A stretch of DNA of 64,000 bases from Plantactinospora sp. KBS50 (GTDB taxonomy: Bacteria; Actinomycetota; Actinomycetes; Mycobacteriales; Micromonosporaceae): assembly GCF_002285795.1 (NCBI RefSeq), contig NZ_CP022961.1, positions 2,170,001 to 2,234,000 of the forward strand. The letters run 5' to 3'. The notes beneath the pieces were generated by a model. It searched no databases, was not told the origin of the DNA, and saw only the letters and a program-made list of their open reading frames with translations. Positions 8,439 to 17,953 of this stretch are shown in pieces; position 1 is the first letter of the stretch; each line of letters begins with the position of its first letter. A program made the position numbers and the translations under genes.

Positions 8439-8956
8439 GGCCGGTTGGCCAGATCCTCGTGTTGATTTCCCGCCCCGGTCCGTTGCCTCTGGATCCTGTT
8501 GGTCAAGGCGTTCGCGGGCCGGAGAGCGCTTATTCAGCAAATAAGCTCCCCGATCGGGTACATGGGTGGGGAAGATGGTACGAATGGCGGCACGGTGACT
8601 GGACCGCGTGCCGATGTCGGACCTTCGCCGGACCTCCGGAGACAGCATTACTGCTGACCGCGCGATGCTCCTGAAAACCGTACTCGGCCGGATGGAGCAA
8701 CGTGACCTGATCGGCTATGGCGGCGGCTTGTGTGGTACGAGGGCACCGAAGCCGGGCGGTCCGTCGCTGCTCGGGCTCGGGAGCGTCGTGCGCTGTTGGC
8801 GCCGGATGCACGTGTGCCCGCACCGGCCTCGGAAATGTGTGTAGTCCGGTCGGCGGTGAGATGTGTCGGCCCGGCTCACGGCGTATAGACGTCATCTGAA
8901 AAATTGTTCTGCTCTTCGGGTGAGCGTTGTGGTCCGAGGTCTGACAGAATCAACGT
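8439..8956. other. Intergenic region, lower GC than its surroundings
   Basis: I see no convincing gene here. Short readings exist but lack ribosome sites and family resemblance. A hairpin GCTTATT-CAGCA-AATAAGC at 8528-8546 could be a weak terminator or operator. The 8530-8960 stretch is visibly less GC-rich than the rest of the window. CAGAAT at 8945-8950, six bases before the next GTG, could be the -10 of a leaderless transcript. Confidence 0.5.
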
Positions 8957-10393
8957 GTGGGGCAGTTGGAATTGTTTAGCAGGTCGGATCTGGCCGTCAT
9001 GCGGGATCCGACTCGGTCACGTCGCTATTCTCCCGCAGCAATCCAATTCCGTCAGGAGCATGAACGGCACCGCGCCTGGGGGCTGAGGCAACGACACGCC
9101 CAGCGGCTGCGCCGTATACGCGCTCAGGCTTCCGCCGCCGCCGTCACCGCCACCATGACTGAGTCGCGGGTCGCGCTGGTCACCGGTGCCTCTTCCACCG
9201 CCACCGCCCAGCGACCCGGCTCCGGCTCTGCGTGGACGCCACGGAGGACGCCGACGCCGCCAGCGAAGCCGGAGGCGCCGGCACAGTCACCGAGCCGCGT
9301 CACGCCGCTGCCCGTGTCGACGTCGCCTCGGCCGGCGCTTCCGATCCCACCGGCACGGTCGGCCCCGTCGGTACCGTCGGTCCCACCGCGACGGTCGGCC
9401 CCGTCCGCGCCGCCGTCGCCATCAATCGCGGCATCTACGCAGGCCTTGGTCCCGTGCCCGGCCGATGCGCGGGCCGAACCTCCTCCAAGCGGGACCGCCG
9501 CCGGCCTCCGGGCCAGCGTGCGCGCCACCGCGGCAGCCAGACCGGACGAGCCGGCCGCGCCCTCAGCCCCGAGACGTCCCCGGCCAATCTCGGCCCCGAG
9601 GCGTCCCCGGCCGCTGGGGCCGACCCAACAACGACAGCATCCTCACCCGATTCGATGGGACGCCGCAGTCGACCGCGCGGTGGGCTCCGCCGCCGGGGTT
9701 CCGGCGAGAGGCCGGTCGGGTGCCACCAATCGCGGTGCGCGGACGCGGTGGTGCGCAGGAACGCGTGGTGCAGAGGCTTCCGCGGCGCAGGCATACCCGT
9801 GTGGCGCCGCTCCGCGCTTGGCCAACGGTCCTCCGGCCAACGGTCCTCCGGCCAACGGTCCTTCGGCCAACGGTCCTTCGGCCAACGGTCCTCCGAGCCC
9901 GGCCCCGGCCCCCGCATCAGACGGCCGACCCACGGCGCCCGAGCGCCGCCTCAGCGTCGGACGGCGCCCGGCTCGCGCCCATCCCGTTGGGGCAAATTCC
10001 CGCGGACTACTTCCTTTTCCTCTCACCGAAGTGATCAGACATGCGGCGCCCGAACCGGTCCGCCGCCGGCAGGGGCGGCAGGGTTGGCCGCCGGGGTCGG
10101 AGGCCGGGTCGGAGGCCGGGTTCGGCGGCCGGGCGAAGGCCCTGAGTCGATCGGTGTGGTGGCGGTGGCGGTGGCGAGTCGGGACCGGGACCGGGACCGG
10201 GGACGGGGACGGACCGGGGTGGCGTTGCGGTGGCGCGGTGAGGCGAGGTGGGGTGCGGCTGGAGTGGCTGGGGCGTGGCGATGAGGGCGGATTGTCGGGT
10301 TTCCGATCGGGCGCTGGGTCGGGCGGACCGGTTGCCTACCCTCGGTCATGTGCTCGACACGCTTCGGCAGGACTTCCGCGCCAACCCGCGTGA
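8957..10393 (+). CDS. Hypothetical protein: short plausible N-terminus followed by low-complexity sequence
   Basis: The GTG-initiated reading begins VGQLELFSRSDLAVMRDPTRSRRY and then has charged, helix-like RQEHERHRAWGLRQRHAQRLRRIR. Only these first 55-60 residues look like a normal protein; I recall similar short proteins in Micromonosporaceae but could not check. The remaining 400 residues are Pro/Ala/Ser/Arg-rich, include five ANGP(P/S) repeats, and overlap the start of the serine acetyltransferase gene. The true protein may end early through an undetected frameshift, or the long tail may not be coding at all. The function is unknown. Confidence 0.35.
   Translation: MGQLELFSRSDLAVMRDPTRSRRYSPAAIQFRQEHERHRAWGLRQRHAQRLRRIRAQASAAAVTATMTESRVALVTGASSTATAQRPGSGSAWTPRRTPTPPAKPEAPAQSPSRVTPLPVSTSPRPALPIPPARSAPSVPSVPPRRSAPSAPPSPSIAASTQALVPCPADARAEPPPSGTAAGLRASVRATAAARPDEPAAPSAPRRPRPISAPRRPRPLGPTQQRQHPHPIRWDAAVDRAVGSAAGVPARGRSGATNRGARTRWCAGTRGAEASAAQAYPCGAAPRLANGPPANGPPANGPSANGPSANGPPSPAPAPASDGRPTAPERRLSVGRRPARAHPVGANSRGLLPFPLTEVIRHAAPEPVRRRQGRQGWPPGSEAGSEAGFGGRAKALSRSVWWRWRWRVGTGTGTGDGDGPGWRCGGAVRRGGVRLEWLGRGDEGGLSGFRSGAGSGGPVAYPRSCARHASAGLPRQPA
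9821..9895. repeat. 15-bp tandem repeat, five units
   Basis: Five copies of GCCAACGGTCC(T)(T/C)CG, encoding ANGPP/ANGPS in the long low-complexity reading, lie head to tail with only C/T differences at one position. Confidence 0.85.
10337..10342 (+). promoter_or_regulatory. Candidate -10 element for a leaderless serine acetyltransferase mRNA
   Basis: TACCCT ends seven bases before the GTG chosen as start, the spacing expected when transcription starts on the start codon. No clear -35 or ribosome site is visible, which is common for leaderless actinobacterial genes. Confidence 0.4.
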
Positions 10394-10883
10394 TCCGCTG
10401 GTCCGGCTGGTGCTCACCGTGTTCCGCTTCGGACAGTGGACGGCCGCCCGGTCGACCGTGCCCCGCCGGCTGTGCGGCCCGGTCTACCGGCTGCTGAACC
10501 TGGTGGTGCTCCGGCTCGGCGTGAACAGCGACCTGCCCCGGGAGCTGACCTGCGGCCCGGGTCTGCGGCTGTTCCACCCGTACGGGCTGGTGCTGCACCG
10601 CGACGCCCGGCTGGGGGCCGGCGTCCGGCTCTACCACCATGTCACGATCGGCCGCCGGGACTTCTCCGGCGAACCGGTCGTGGGCGACGGTGTCCTGGTG
10701 GGCGCAGGTGCCACGATTCTCGGGCCGGTCCGGATCGGCAGCAACGCCAGGATCGCCGCGGGGGCCACCGTGCTGGACGACGTACCGCCGGGTGGCCTCG
10801 CGCTGGGACCCCGGGCGGTCGTCCTGGACCCGGCCGCGGCGCCGCCCGAACCGGCCGCCGGCATGGTCCTCCCGCCGGCATGA
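10350..10883 (+). CDS. Serine O-acetyltransferase-like hexapeptide-repeat acetyltransferase
   Basis: From the GTG start (VLDTLRQDFRANPRDP) the product is 177 residues. A helical N-terminal segment is followed by a left-handed beta-helix of hexapeptide repeats with the CysE-type stretches LFHPYGLVLHRDARLGAG, YHHVTIGR and GDGVLVGAGATILGPVRIG. CysE converts serine and acetyl-CoA to O-acetylserine in cysteine synthesis, but no cysteine-pathway gene is adjacent and short CysE-like enzymes often serve other acetylations. An in-frame ATG at 10281 is possible; the family start favours 10350. Confidence 0.75.
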   Translation: MLDTLRQDFRANPRDPLVRLVLTVFRFGQWTAARSTVPRRLCGPVYRLLNLVVLRLGVNSDLPRELTCGPGLRLFHPYGLVLHRDARLGAGVRLYHHVTIGRRDFSGEPVVGDGVLVGAGATILGPVRIGSNARIAAGATVLDDVPPGGLALGPRAVVLDPAAAPPEPAAGMVLPPA

Positions 10884-11050
10884 TGCACGCCCGCCGGCAT
10901 GATGTCCGTCCGCCGCCGGCATGAGGCACGCCCGCCGGCATGGTGTCCGTCCGCCCGCATGATCCGCCCGCCGGCGTGATGCACGCCCGCCCGCATGATC
11001 CGCCCGCCGGCGTGATGCGCGTCCGCCGGCACGATGTGCCAGCCGGCGTG
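10860..11050. repeat. Degenerate ~20-bp tandem repeat between convergent genes
   Basis: About ten imperfect copies of a unit like CCCGCCGGCATGATGCACG fill the gap between the acetyltransferase and the first nitroreductase. Each contains a GCCGGC(A/G)TGAT core. Unit lengths vary around 16-21 bases, so the tract is not coding. Confidence 0.75.
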
Positions 11051-11051
11051 A

Positions 11052-12029
11052 TCAGGACGGTGCCACCGGCAGGTCGATGAGCTCGGCCGGGTCGCGGCGC
11101 GGCGTCGGCCAACCCGGTTGGCCGTACCCGATCCGCAGCACCATCTGCGGCGTGCCGGAGCGGCCCAGCGCCAGCCGCAGCTGTTCCCGGGCACCGGGCA
11201 CCTCGATCGGCTGCGACAGCAGCGAGGCGGCCAGCCCGGAGTCGGTGACGGTGAGCAGCACGCGCTGCAACGCCTCACCCGCCGCGATCTGGTCGCCGGC
11301 GGTGTCGCCCGTGGAGCCCAGGACCGCGACCAGCGGCTCCGGTTCGAAGTCCCGACCCGGCGCCCGGGGCCGGCCGCCGAACGCCCGCTGCGGCAGCAGA
11401 TCCTGCGGTTCGCCGGTCGGGCCGCCGGAGCCCACCGGTACGCCGTCCGGGGACCGCTCCCGCCGGATCCAGGTTGCCAGCTCGGCGCGGTACGCCGGAT
11501 CACGGTCCAGGACCCGGTCGGCGGAGCGCGCGATCGCGGCGACGGCGTTGACCGGGCCGGCCCCTACGACCAGGTCGAGCCAGGCGCCCTCGTCCCGGGC
11601 TGCCTCCAGCAGCCGCCAGCGGGCATCGGTCGGCACCGGATCGGGCCAGAACGGCGCCCGGTTGCTGTACCGCCGGGGCACGGCCGCGAACAGCGCCCGC
11701 TCCCGCGGCGTCGCCAGGCGGGGCTGGTCCGGGGCCAACCGGGCCACCAGGTCGGGTTCCCTCGGGTCCGGGCGCCGCGTCACCCGGGCCGGCACCCCGG
11801 CGACGGCGAGCGCCAACCGCAGGTTGAACACGGCCGCGCCGCCGGCGATCCGGGCCGCCCAGCCGGTCGGATCGGTGGCCGGCAGCCGACGCGCCGGGTC
11901 GAGGCGTACCTCGATGGTGCCGTCGCGCAGCGCGAACCGCCACGGCTGGCTGTTGTGCAACGACGGCGCCCGGACCGCGGCCGCGACCGCCACCCGGAGC
12001 TGTTCCTCGGTGTAGCCGTCAACGGTCAT
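11052..12029 (-). CDS. Acg-like nitroreductase family protein
   Basis: The 325-residue product has the double nitroreductase-like layout of the mycobacterial Acg/Rv3131 group: APSLHNSQPWRFALRDG near the N-terminus, PRRYSNRAPF in the middle and AAGEALQRVLLTVTDSGLAASLLSQP in the C-terminal half. In Mycobacterium tuberculosis these are DosR-regulon genes and probably bind FMN without clear catalysis. The ATG overlaps the stop of the upstream nitroreductase gene by four bases (ATGA), so the two form an operon divergent from devR and downstream of three DosR-box-like sequences. Confidence 0.88.
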   Translation of the reverse strand: MTVDGYTEEQLRVAVAAAVRAPSLHNSQPWRFALRDGTIEVRLDPARRLPATDPTGWAARIAGGAAVFNLRLALAVAGVPARVTRRPDPREPDLVARLAPDQPRLATPRERALFAAVPRRYSNRAPFWPDPVPTDARWRLLEAARDEGAWLDLVVGAGPVNAVAAIARSADRVLDRDPAYRAELATWIRRERSPDGVPVGSGGPTGEPQDLLPQRAFGGRPRAPGRDFEPEPLVAVLGSTGDTAGDQIAAGEALQRVLLTVTDSGLAASLLSQPIEVPGAREQLRLALGRSGTPQMVLRIGYGQPGWPTPRRDPAELIDLPVAPS

Positions 12030-13059
12030 CGTGCGCCTCCCTGGGGGTCCGACCGCCGGATCTCGATCACCTCACCCGCGGGTCGTCGGGGAATCGCCGA
12101 CAGGTCGTCCGGGCTGCCCACGCCGAGCCGGACCGTCAGGTACGGCTCGCCGAGCCCGGCCAGCAGGTCCCGCATCAGCCGGCGCGGCCAGGCGCGTTCG
12201 ATGGCGTCCGACAGCGGCGCGGCGGACAGCCCCTCCACGACCGCGCCGAGCAGCAGCGCGGAGAGTCCCTCGCCGGCCGCCAGCCAGCCTGCCCGGTCGT
12301 CGCCGGGGCCGAACAGCACCGTGTAGCTGGCGCCGCGGTCGAACCCGGCACCGACCGCGAGTCCCGGCTCGGCGCCCAGCGCGTGATCCCGGACCGGCAC
12401 CCGCCGCGGCGCCTGCTGGACGGCCACCGCCGCCGGCACGCCGTCCCCGGCCCGCCGGGCCGGTGCGTCCAGGAGGTCAGCTCGGCGCGGTACGCCGGAT
12501 CGGCCAGCTCGGCCGCTGCCGCCTGGGCGGTGACCACGGCCAGCATCGGCATCTGGTCGGGGCGTACCTGGTGCAGCCCGACCCCCTCGGCGGACACGGC
12601 CGCCGCGAGCCGCCGCATCGCGTCGGGCGGCACCGGGGTGTCGGCGAAGGCCCGGCGGTCGGTGCGGCGCCGCGGGATCGCGGCGGCCAGCGCCCGGTCG
12701 CGCTCCGTGGGCCGGTACGCGCCGATGATCCGGATCCGGGCCAGCAGTTCCGGATCGGCCGGCTCGGGGAACCGGGCCACCTCGGCCTGGTACCCGGCGG
12801 CGGCGAGGGCGACCCGGGCGTGGTGCAGCGCCGCCCCGCAGCTGATCATGAGCAGTCGCCGGTCCGGATCGGTCACCGGCAGCGCGCGGGCGAGGTCGGC
12901 GCGCAGCTCCAGCACGCCGTCGTCGGATCCGCCGGTCCGGTCGACCCGCCACCGCCAGGGCTGGGTGTTGAACACCGAGGGAGCGTGCAGCGCCTGTCGG
13001 GCGGCGTCGGAGAGCGGCCCGCCGGCCTCGGGCGTCCACCGTGTGCTGGTCCGGGCCAT
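12026..13059 (-). CDS. Acg-like nitroreductase family protein (frameshifted in this sequence)
   Basis: The N-terminal part (MARTSTRWTPEAGG, then APSVFNTQPWRWRV) reads in one frame to TSWTHRP. The family continues in another frame (AGDGVPAAVAVQQ, GASYTVLFGPGDD, AAGEGLSALLLGAVVEG) to the stop that overlaps the next gene's ATG. One missing base around 12451-12460, for example in the GGG at 12457-12459, would restore 344 residues, the family length. The start has AGGAGG upstream, and the divergent devR promoter region with three DosR-like boxes lies just beyond. It is a sequencing error or a pseudogene; the former is more likely given similar events nearby. Confidence 0.82.
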
Positions 13060-13131
13060 CGGATCCTCCTCGCATCGGTCGCCCTGTCCCACCACCATGC
13101 GTTCGGGTCGGCGCCGCCGGGCAGGGCCGTC

Positions 13132-13145
13132 GGGCCCTTCGGCCC
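13132..13145. promoter_or_regulatory. DevR/DosR-box-like site A
   Basis: GGGCCCTTCGGCCC fits the palindromic GGGNC-N4-GNCCC core of the mycobacterial DosR box. It lies between the divergent nitroreductase operon and devR. Confidence 0.6.
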
Positions 13146-13159
13146 GGGACCTTCGGCAG
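13146..13159. promoter_or_regulatory. DevR/DosR-box-like site B
   Basis: GGGACCTTCGGCAG abuts site A and matches site C at 12 of 14 bases. It is probably a weaker secondary site. Confidence 0.5.
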
Positions 13160-13174
13160 CGCCCCGACGGACCC

Positions 13175-13188
13175 GGGACCTTCGGCCC
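13175..13188. promoter_or_regulatory. DevR/DosR-box-like site C
   Basis: GGGACCTTCGGCCC lies 37 bases before the devR start codon. The same 14-mer occurs inverted in front of phosphoketolase at 24499-24512. The position suggests autoregulation of devR. Confidence 0.65.
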
Positions 13189-13224
13189 GTGTACGACCGG
13201 GCCGGATGGGGGTAGAAACGGGGG

Positions 13225-13866
13225 ATGATCCGCGTGTTCCTGCTGGACGACCACGAGGTCGTCCGCCGTGGCCTGGCCGACCTCCTGCAGTCCAGCGGCG
13301 ACATCGAGGTGGTGGGCGAGTCCGGTTCGGCCGTGGCCGCCGCCGCCCGGATTCCGGCGCTGCGGCCCGATGTCGCGATCCTGGACGCGCGGCTACCGGA
13401 CGGCAACGGCATCGACGTGTGCCGGGACGTGCGGGCCGTCGACTCCAGCATCAAGGGCCTCATCCTCACCTCGTACGAGGACGACGAGGCGCTGTTCGCC
13501 GCGATCATGGCGGGCGCCGCCGGCTACGTGCTCAAGCAGATCCGCGGCACGGACCTCGTCGACGCCGTCCGGCGGGTGGCCGCCGGCCAGTCACTGCTGG
13601 ATCCGGCCGTCACCCAGCGCGTGCTGGAGCGCATCCGCAGCGGCGTGGAGCAGCCCCGCGAACTCCAGTCGCTGACCGAGCAGGAACGGCGGATCCTGGA
13701 GTACGTCGCCGAGGGGCTGACCAACCGGGAGATCGCCGGCCGGATGTTCCTGGCCGAGAAGACGGTGAAGAACTACGTCTCCAGCGTGCTGGCCAAGCTG
13801 GGGCTGGAACGGCGCACCCAGGCCGCCGTGCTGGCCACCCGGCTGCTGCGCCAGCAGCACCACTGA
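13225..13866 (+). CDS. devR: NarL/FixJ-type response regulator, DevR/DosR orthologue
   Basis: A 213-residue regulator. The receiver has acidic D8/D9, phosphoacceptor D54, T82 and K104, all at the same numbers as in mycobacterial DosR. The LuxR-type HTH contains AEKTVKNYVSSVLAKLG, in which K179, K182 and N183 correspond to the DosR DNA-contact residues. The gene is convergent with devS and divergent from two Acg-like nitroreductases. DosR activates genes under hypoxia, NO or CO; the identical recognition helix predicts DosR-like operators, and such sequences are present upstream. The separate promoter from devS is unlike the mycobacterial devRS operon. Confidence 0.93.
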   Translation: MIRVFLLDDHEVVRRGLADLLQSSGDIEVVGESGSAVAAAARIPALRPDVAILDARLPDGNGIDVCRDVRAVDSSIKGLILTSYEDDEALFAAIMAGAAGYVLKQIRGTDLVDAVRRVAAGQSLLDPAVTQRVLERIRSGVEQPRELQSLTEQERRILEYVAEGLTNREIAGRMFLAEKTVKNYVSSVLAKLGLERRTQAAVLATRLLRQQHH

Positions 13867-13902
13867 GCGGACGCCGCGGGACCGGCCGTGCCGGCGGCCG
13901 GC

Positions 13903-15681
<1,779 letters not shown>

Positions 15682-16689
15682 TCACCCGGCGTCGCCGCGG
15701 ACCGCCGAGGTGTCGATCACCTGGTCGAGGGGGAGCCGCGGGGTGTGTGGCGGCCCGGCGTGCTCCGGGCTGGCGATCCCGAGCCGGAGCACCAGGTAGG
15801 GGTAGCCCATTCCGGACAGCGCCCGGCGCAGGATCTCCCGGGTCGCGGTGACCTCGACCACCCAGCTCAGCGGCACCACGGAGATCCCCAGGCCGGTGGC
15901 GGTGAGCCAGGCCGCGGAGAGCGCCTCGCCGCCGGCCAGCCAGCTGGCCGGCTCGTCGTCGTCGCCGTACAGCAGGGCGTAGGTGGCGGCCCGGTCGTGG
16001 CCCGGCCCCATCGGCAGCGATCCGCTGCCGAAGTCGCGGCCGGGCACGGTGCTCTGGGCCGGCTCGTCGGGCAGCACCTCGGGCGGCAGCCCGGTGCCGG
16101 CCGGTACCGCCCGGCTGGTCCAGTACGCCAGTTCCTCGCGTACCTGCGGGTCGTCGGCCTCGGCCTCGGCGGCCCGGCCGGCGGTGGCGGCGACGTCCAG
16201 GATCTCGTCCGAGCCGAGGATCTGGAGGTGGGCGTACTCGTCGGCGGCCTTCCGGACGGCCTCGATCCCGGAGGCGGGCACAGGTTCGTCGCTGACCGGG
16301 CGCCGGTCGGTGTGCCGCACGCTCATCGACTGGACCAGCCGCATCGCCCCGTCGGTGGGTGCCTCGTGGCCGGTGGGGATCACCGTGGCCAGCAGGTCCG
16401 GCCGGTCCGGGTCGGGGAGGCGTTCGATGCGTACCTGCCAGCCCTCGGCCCGCAGCGCCAGCGCCGCGTGGTGCAGCCCGGTGCCGCAGCTGATCAGCAG
16501 CAGCCGCCCGCCCGGGTCGATCGCCGCGAGCTGCCGCTCCCGTACGGCGTGCAGCTCCAGCCGGTCCGGCAGCACCCGCCAGCGCCATGGCTGGGTGTTG
16601 TGCACGCTCGGCGCGTGGCCCGCCGCGGCGGCGGCCTGGGCGAGGGCGGTCGGTACGGTGCCGGCGGCTACCGGTGGGACCTCGGTCAT
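15682..16689 (-). CDS. Acg-like nitroreductase family protein
   Basis: The third family member in the island, 335 residues: APSVHNTQPWRWRVLPD near residue 27, SVRHTDRRPVSDEPV in the middle and LAGGEALSAAWLTATGLGISVVPLSWVVEV in the C-terminal half. It is closer to the frameshifted copy than to the first one (shared NTQPWRWRV and the LLLISCGTGLHHA segment). It ends 45 bases before the devS start on the same strand, so the two may be one transcript. The expected role is the same obscure hypoxia-linked flavoprotein function. Confidence 0.88.
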   Translation of the reverse strand: MTEVPPVAAGTVPTALAQAAAAAGHAPSVHNTQPWRWRVLPDRLELHAVRERQLAAIDPGGRLLLISCGTGLHHAALALRAEGWQVRIERLPDPDRPDLLATVIPTGHEAPTDGAMRLVQSMSVRHTDRRPVSDEPVPASGIEAVRKAADEYAHLQILGSDEILDVAATAGRAAEAEADDPQVREELAYWTSRAVPAGTGLPPEVLPDEPAQSTVPGRDFGSGSLPMGPGHDRAATYALLYGDDDEPASWLAGGEALSAAWLTATGLGISVVPLSWVVEVTATREILRRALSGMGYPYLVLRLGIASPEHAGPPHTPRLPLDQVIDTSAVRGDAG

Positions 16690-16866
16690 CGGCGCGGGAC
16701 CTCCTCGACTTCCTGTCGATTCTCGTACGGGCCGGGCGACTGCGGCCGGCGCGTCCTGTCGGGGCCGGCCCGTCCCGCCCCGTCCGCCTTAACCTAGTCC
16801 GTCCCGCACCCGCGCCGCCCGCACACCCACTCACACCCCACCTGGCTCGATCAATGCGGGCTTGTT

Positions 16867-16880
16867 GGGCCATTCGGGCT
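16867..16880. promoter_or_regulatory. Weak DevR-box-like site before the alcohol dehydrogenase
   Basis: GGGCCATTCGGGCT matches site C at 10 of 14 bases and lies 33 bases before the dehydrogenase ATG. It is a candidate only. Confidence 0.3.
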
Positions 16881-16913
16881 CCGCGCCGGGCGGCCGTTGC
16901 GACGATCGAGGAC

Positions 16914-17953
16914 ATGAAGGCGTTGGTGTACGAGGGCCCGGGTCGCCGGTCGTGGACCGACGTGCCGGATCCGGGTGTGCACGATCCCACCGACGCGCTG
17001 CTGCGGATCGACACGGTCACCATCTGCGGCACCGACCTGCACATCCTCGGCGGCGACGTACCGGAGGTGGACCCCGGCCGGGTCCTCGGGCACGAGGCCG
17101 TCGGGACCGTGCTGGAGGTCGGTCCGGCGGTGGGCAGCGTGCGCCCGGGTGACCGGGTGCTCGCCTCGTGCATCTCGGCCTGCGGCCGGTGCCGCTACTG
17201 CCGGCAGACCCGGTACGGCCACTGTCTCGCCGGCGGCGGCTGGCTGCTGGGTCACTCGGTCGACGGGGTGCAGGCCGAACTGGCCCGGATCCCGTTCGCC
17301 GACCTGTCGCTGTACCGCCTGCCGGAGAGCGTGCGGAACGAGGACGCGGTGCTGCTGGCCGACATCCTGCCCACCTCGTACGAGGTGGGGGCGCGCAACG
17401 GGCAGGTGGCCCCCGGGGACACCGTGGTGATCGTCGGCGCCGGCCCGATCGGGCTGGCCGCCATCCGTGCCGTCCGGCTGTTCTCCCCGCTGCGGGTCGT
17501 GGTGGTGGAGCCGGCCGAGCCGCGCCGGCAGGCGGCGCAGCGCTTCGGCGCGGACCTCGTGCTGGCGCCCGGGGACGGGCTGCGGGACCGCGTGCACGAA
17601 CTCACCGACGGCCTCGGCGCGCACGTGGTGCTGGAGGCGGTGGGCCGGGCGGCGACCTTCGAGCTGTGCGCGGAACTGGTCCGGCCGGGTGGCCGGCTGG
17701 CCAGCATCGGGGTGTACGGCGAGCCGGCCATGCTGCACCTGGAGCGGCTCTGGGGGCCGATCTCACCGTCACCACCGGGCTGGTCGACACGTACTCCATC
17801 CCGACCCTGCTGGCCCTGGTGGCGACCGGCCGGCTGGACCTGGCCGGCCTGATCACCCACCGGTTCGCCCTGGGCGACATCATGGCCGGGTACGACGTGT
17901 TCGCCGACGCGGCCACCAGCGGCGCGCTCAAGGTCGCGCTGAACCGGGCGTGA
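16914..17953 (+). CDS. Zinc-dependent medium-chain alcohol dehydrogenase (frameshifted in this sequence)
   Basis: MDR family: catalytic-zinc residues C38 (TICGTDLH) and H60-E61 (GHEAVG), the structural-zinc cysteine cluster ACGRCRYCRQTRYGHC, and the NAD(P)-binding VVIVGAGPIGLAAIRA. After LHLERLWG the frame is lost; one extra G in the G5 run at about 17752-17756 joins it to GADLTVTTGLVDTYSIP and a normal C-terminus, giving 346 residues. It is 4-base coupled to the P-type ATPase. Such dehydrogenases occur in DevR-type regulons and could reoxidise NADH during oxygen limitation; the substrate is unknown. Confidence 0.85.

Noticed and set aside
8608-8844. Short plus-strand ORF in the low-GC spacer
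   Set aside because: No ribosome site, no family resemblance, and codon use unlike the neighbours.
9124-9528. Minus-strand Gly/Asp-rich reading opposite the low-complexity ORF
   Set aside because: Low complexity only; antisense of repeat-like DNA, no start signal.
15682-16689. Extra DevR boxes upstream of the third nitroreductase
   Set aside because: GC-rich near-palindromes around 16760 have the wrong spacing; I could not support a site.
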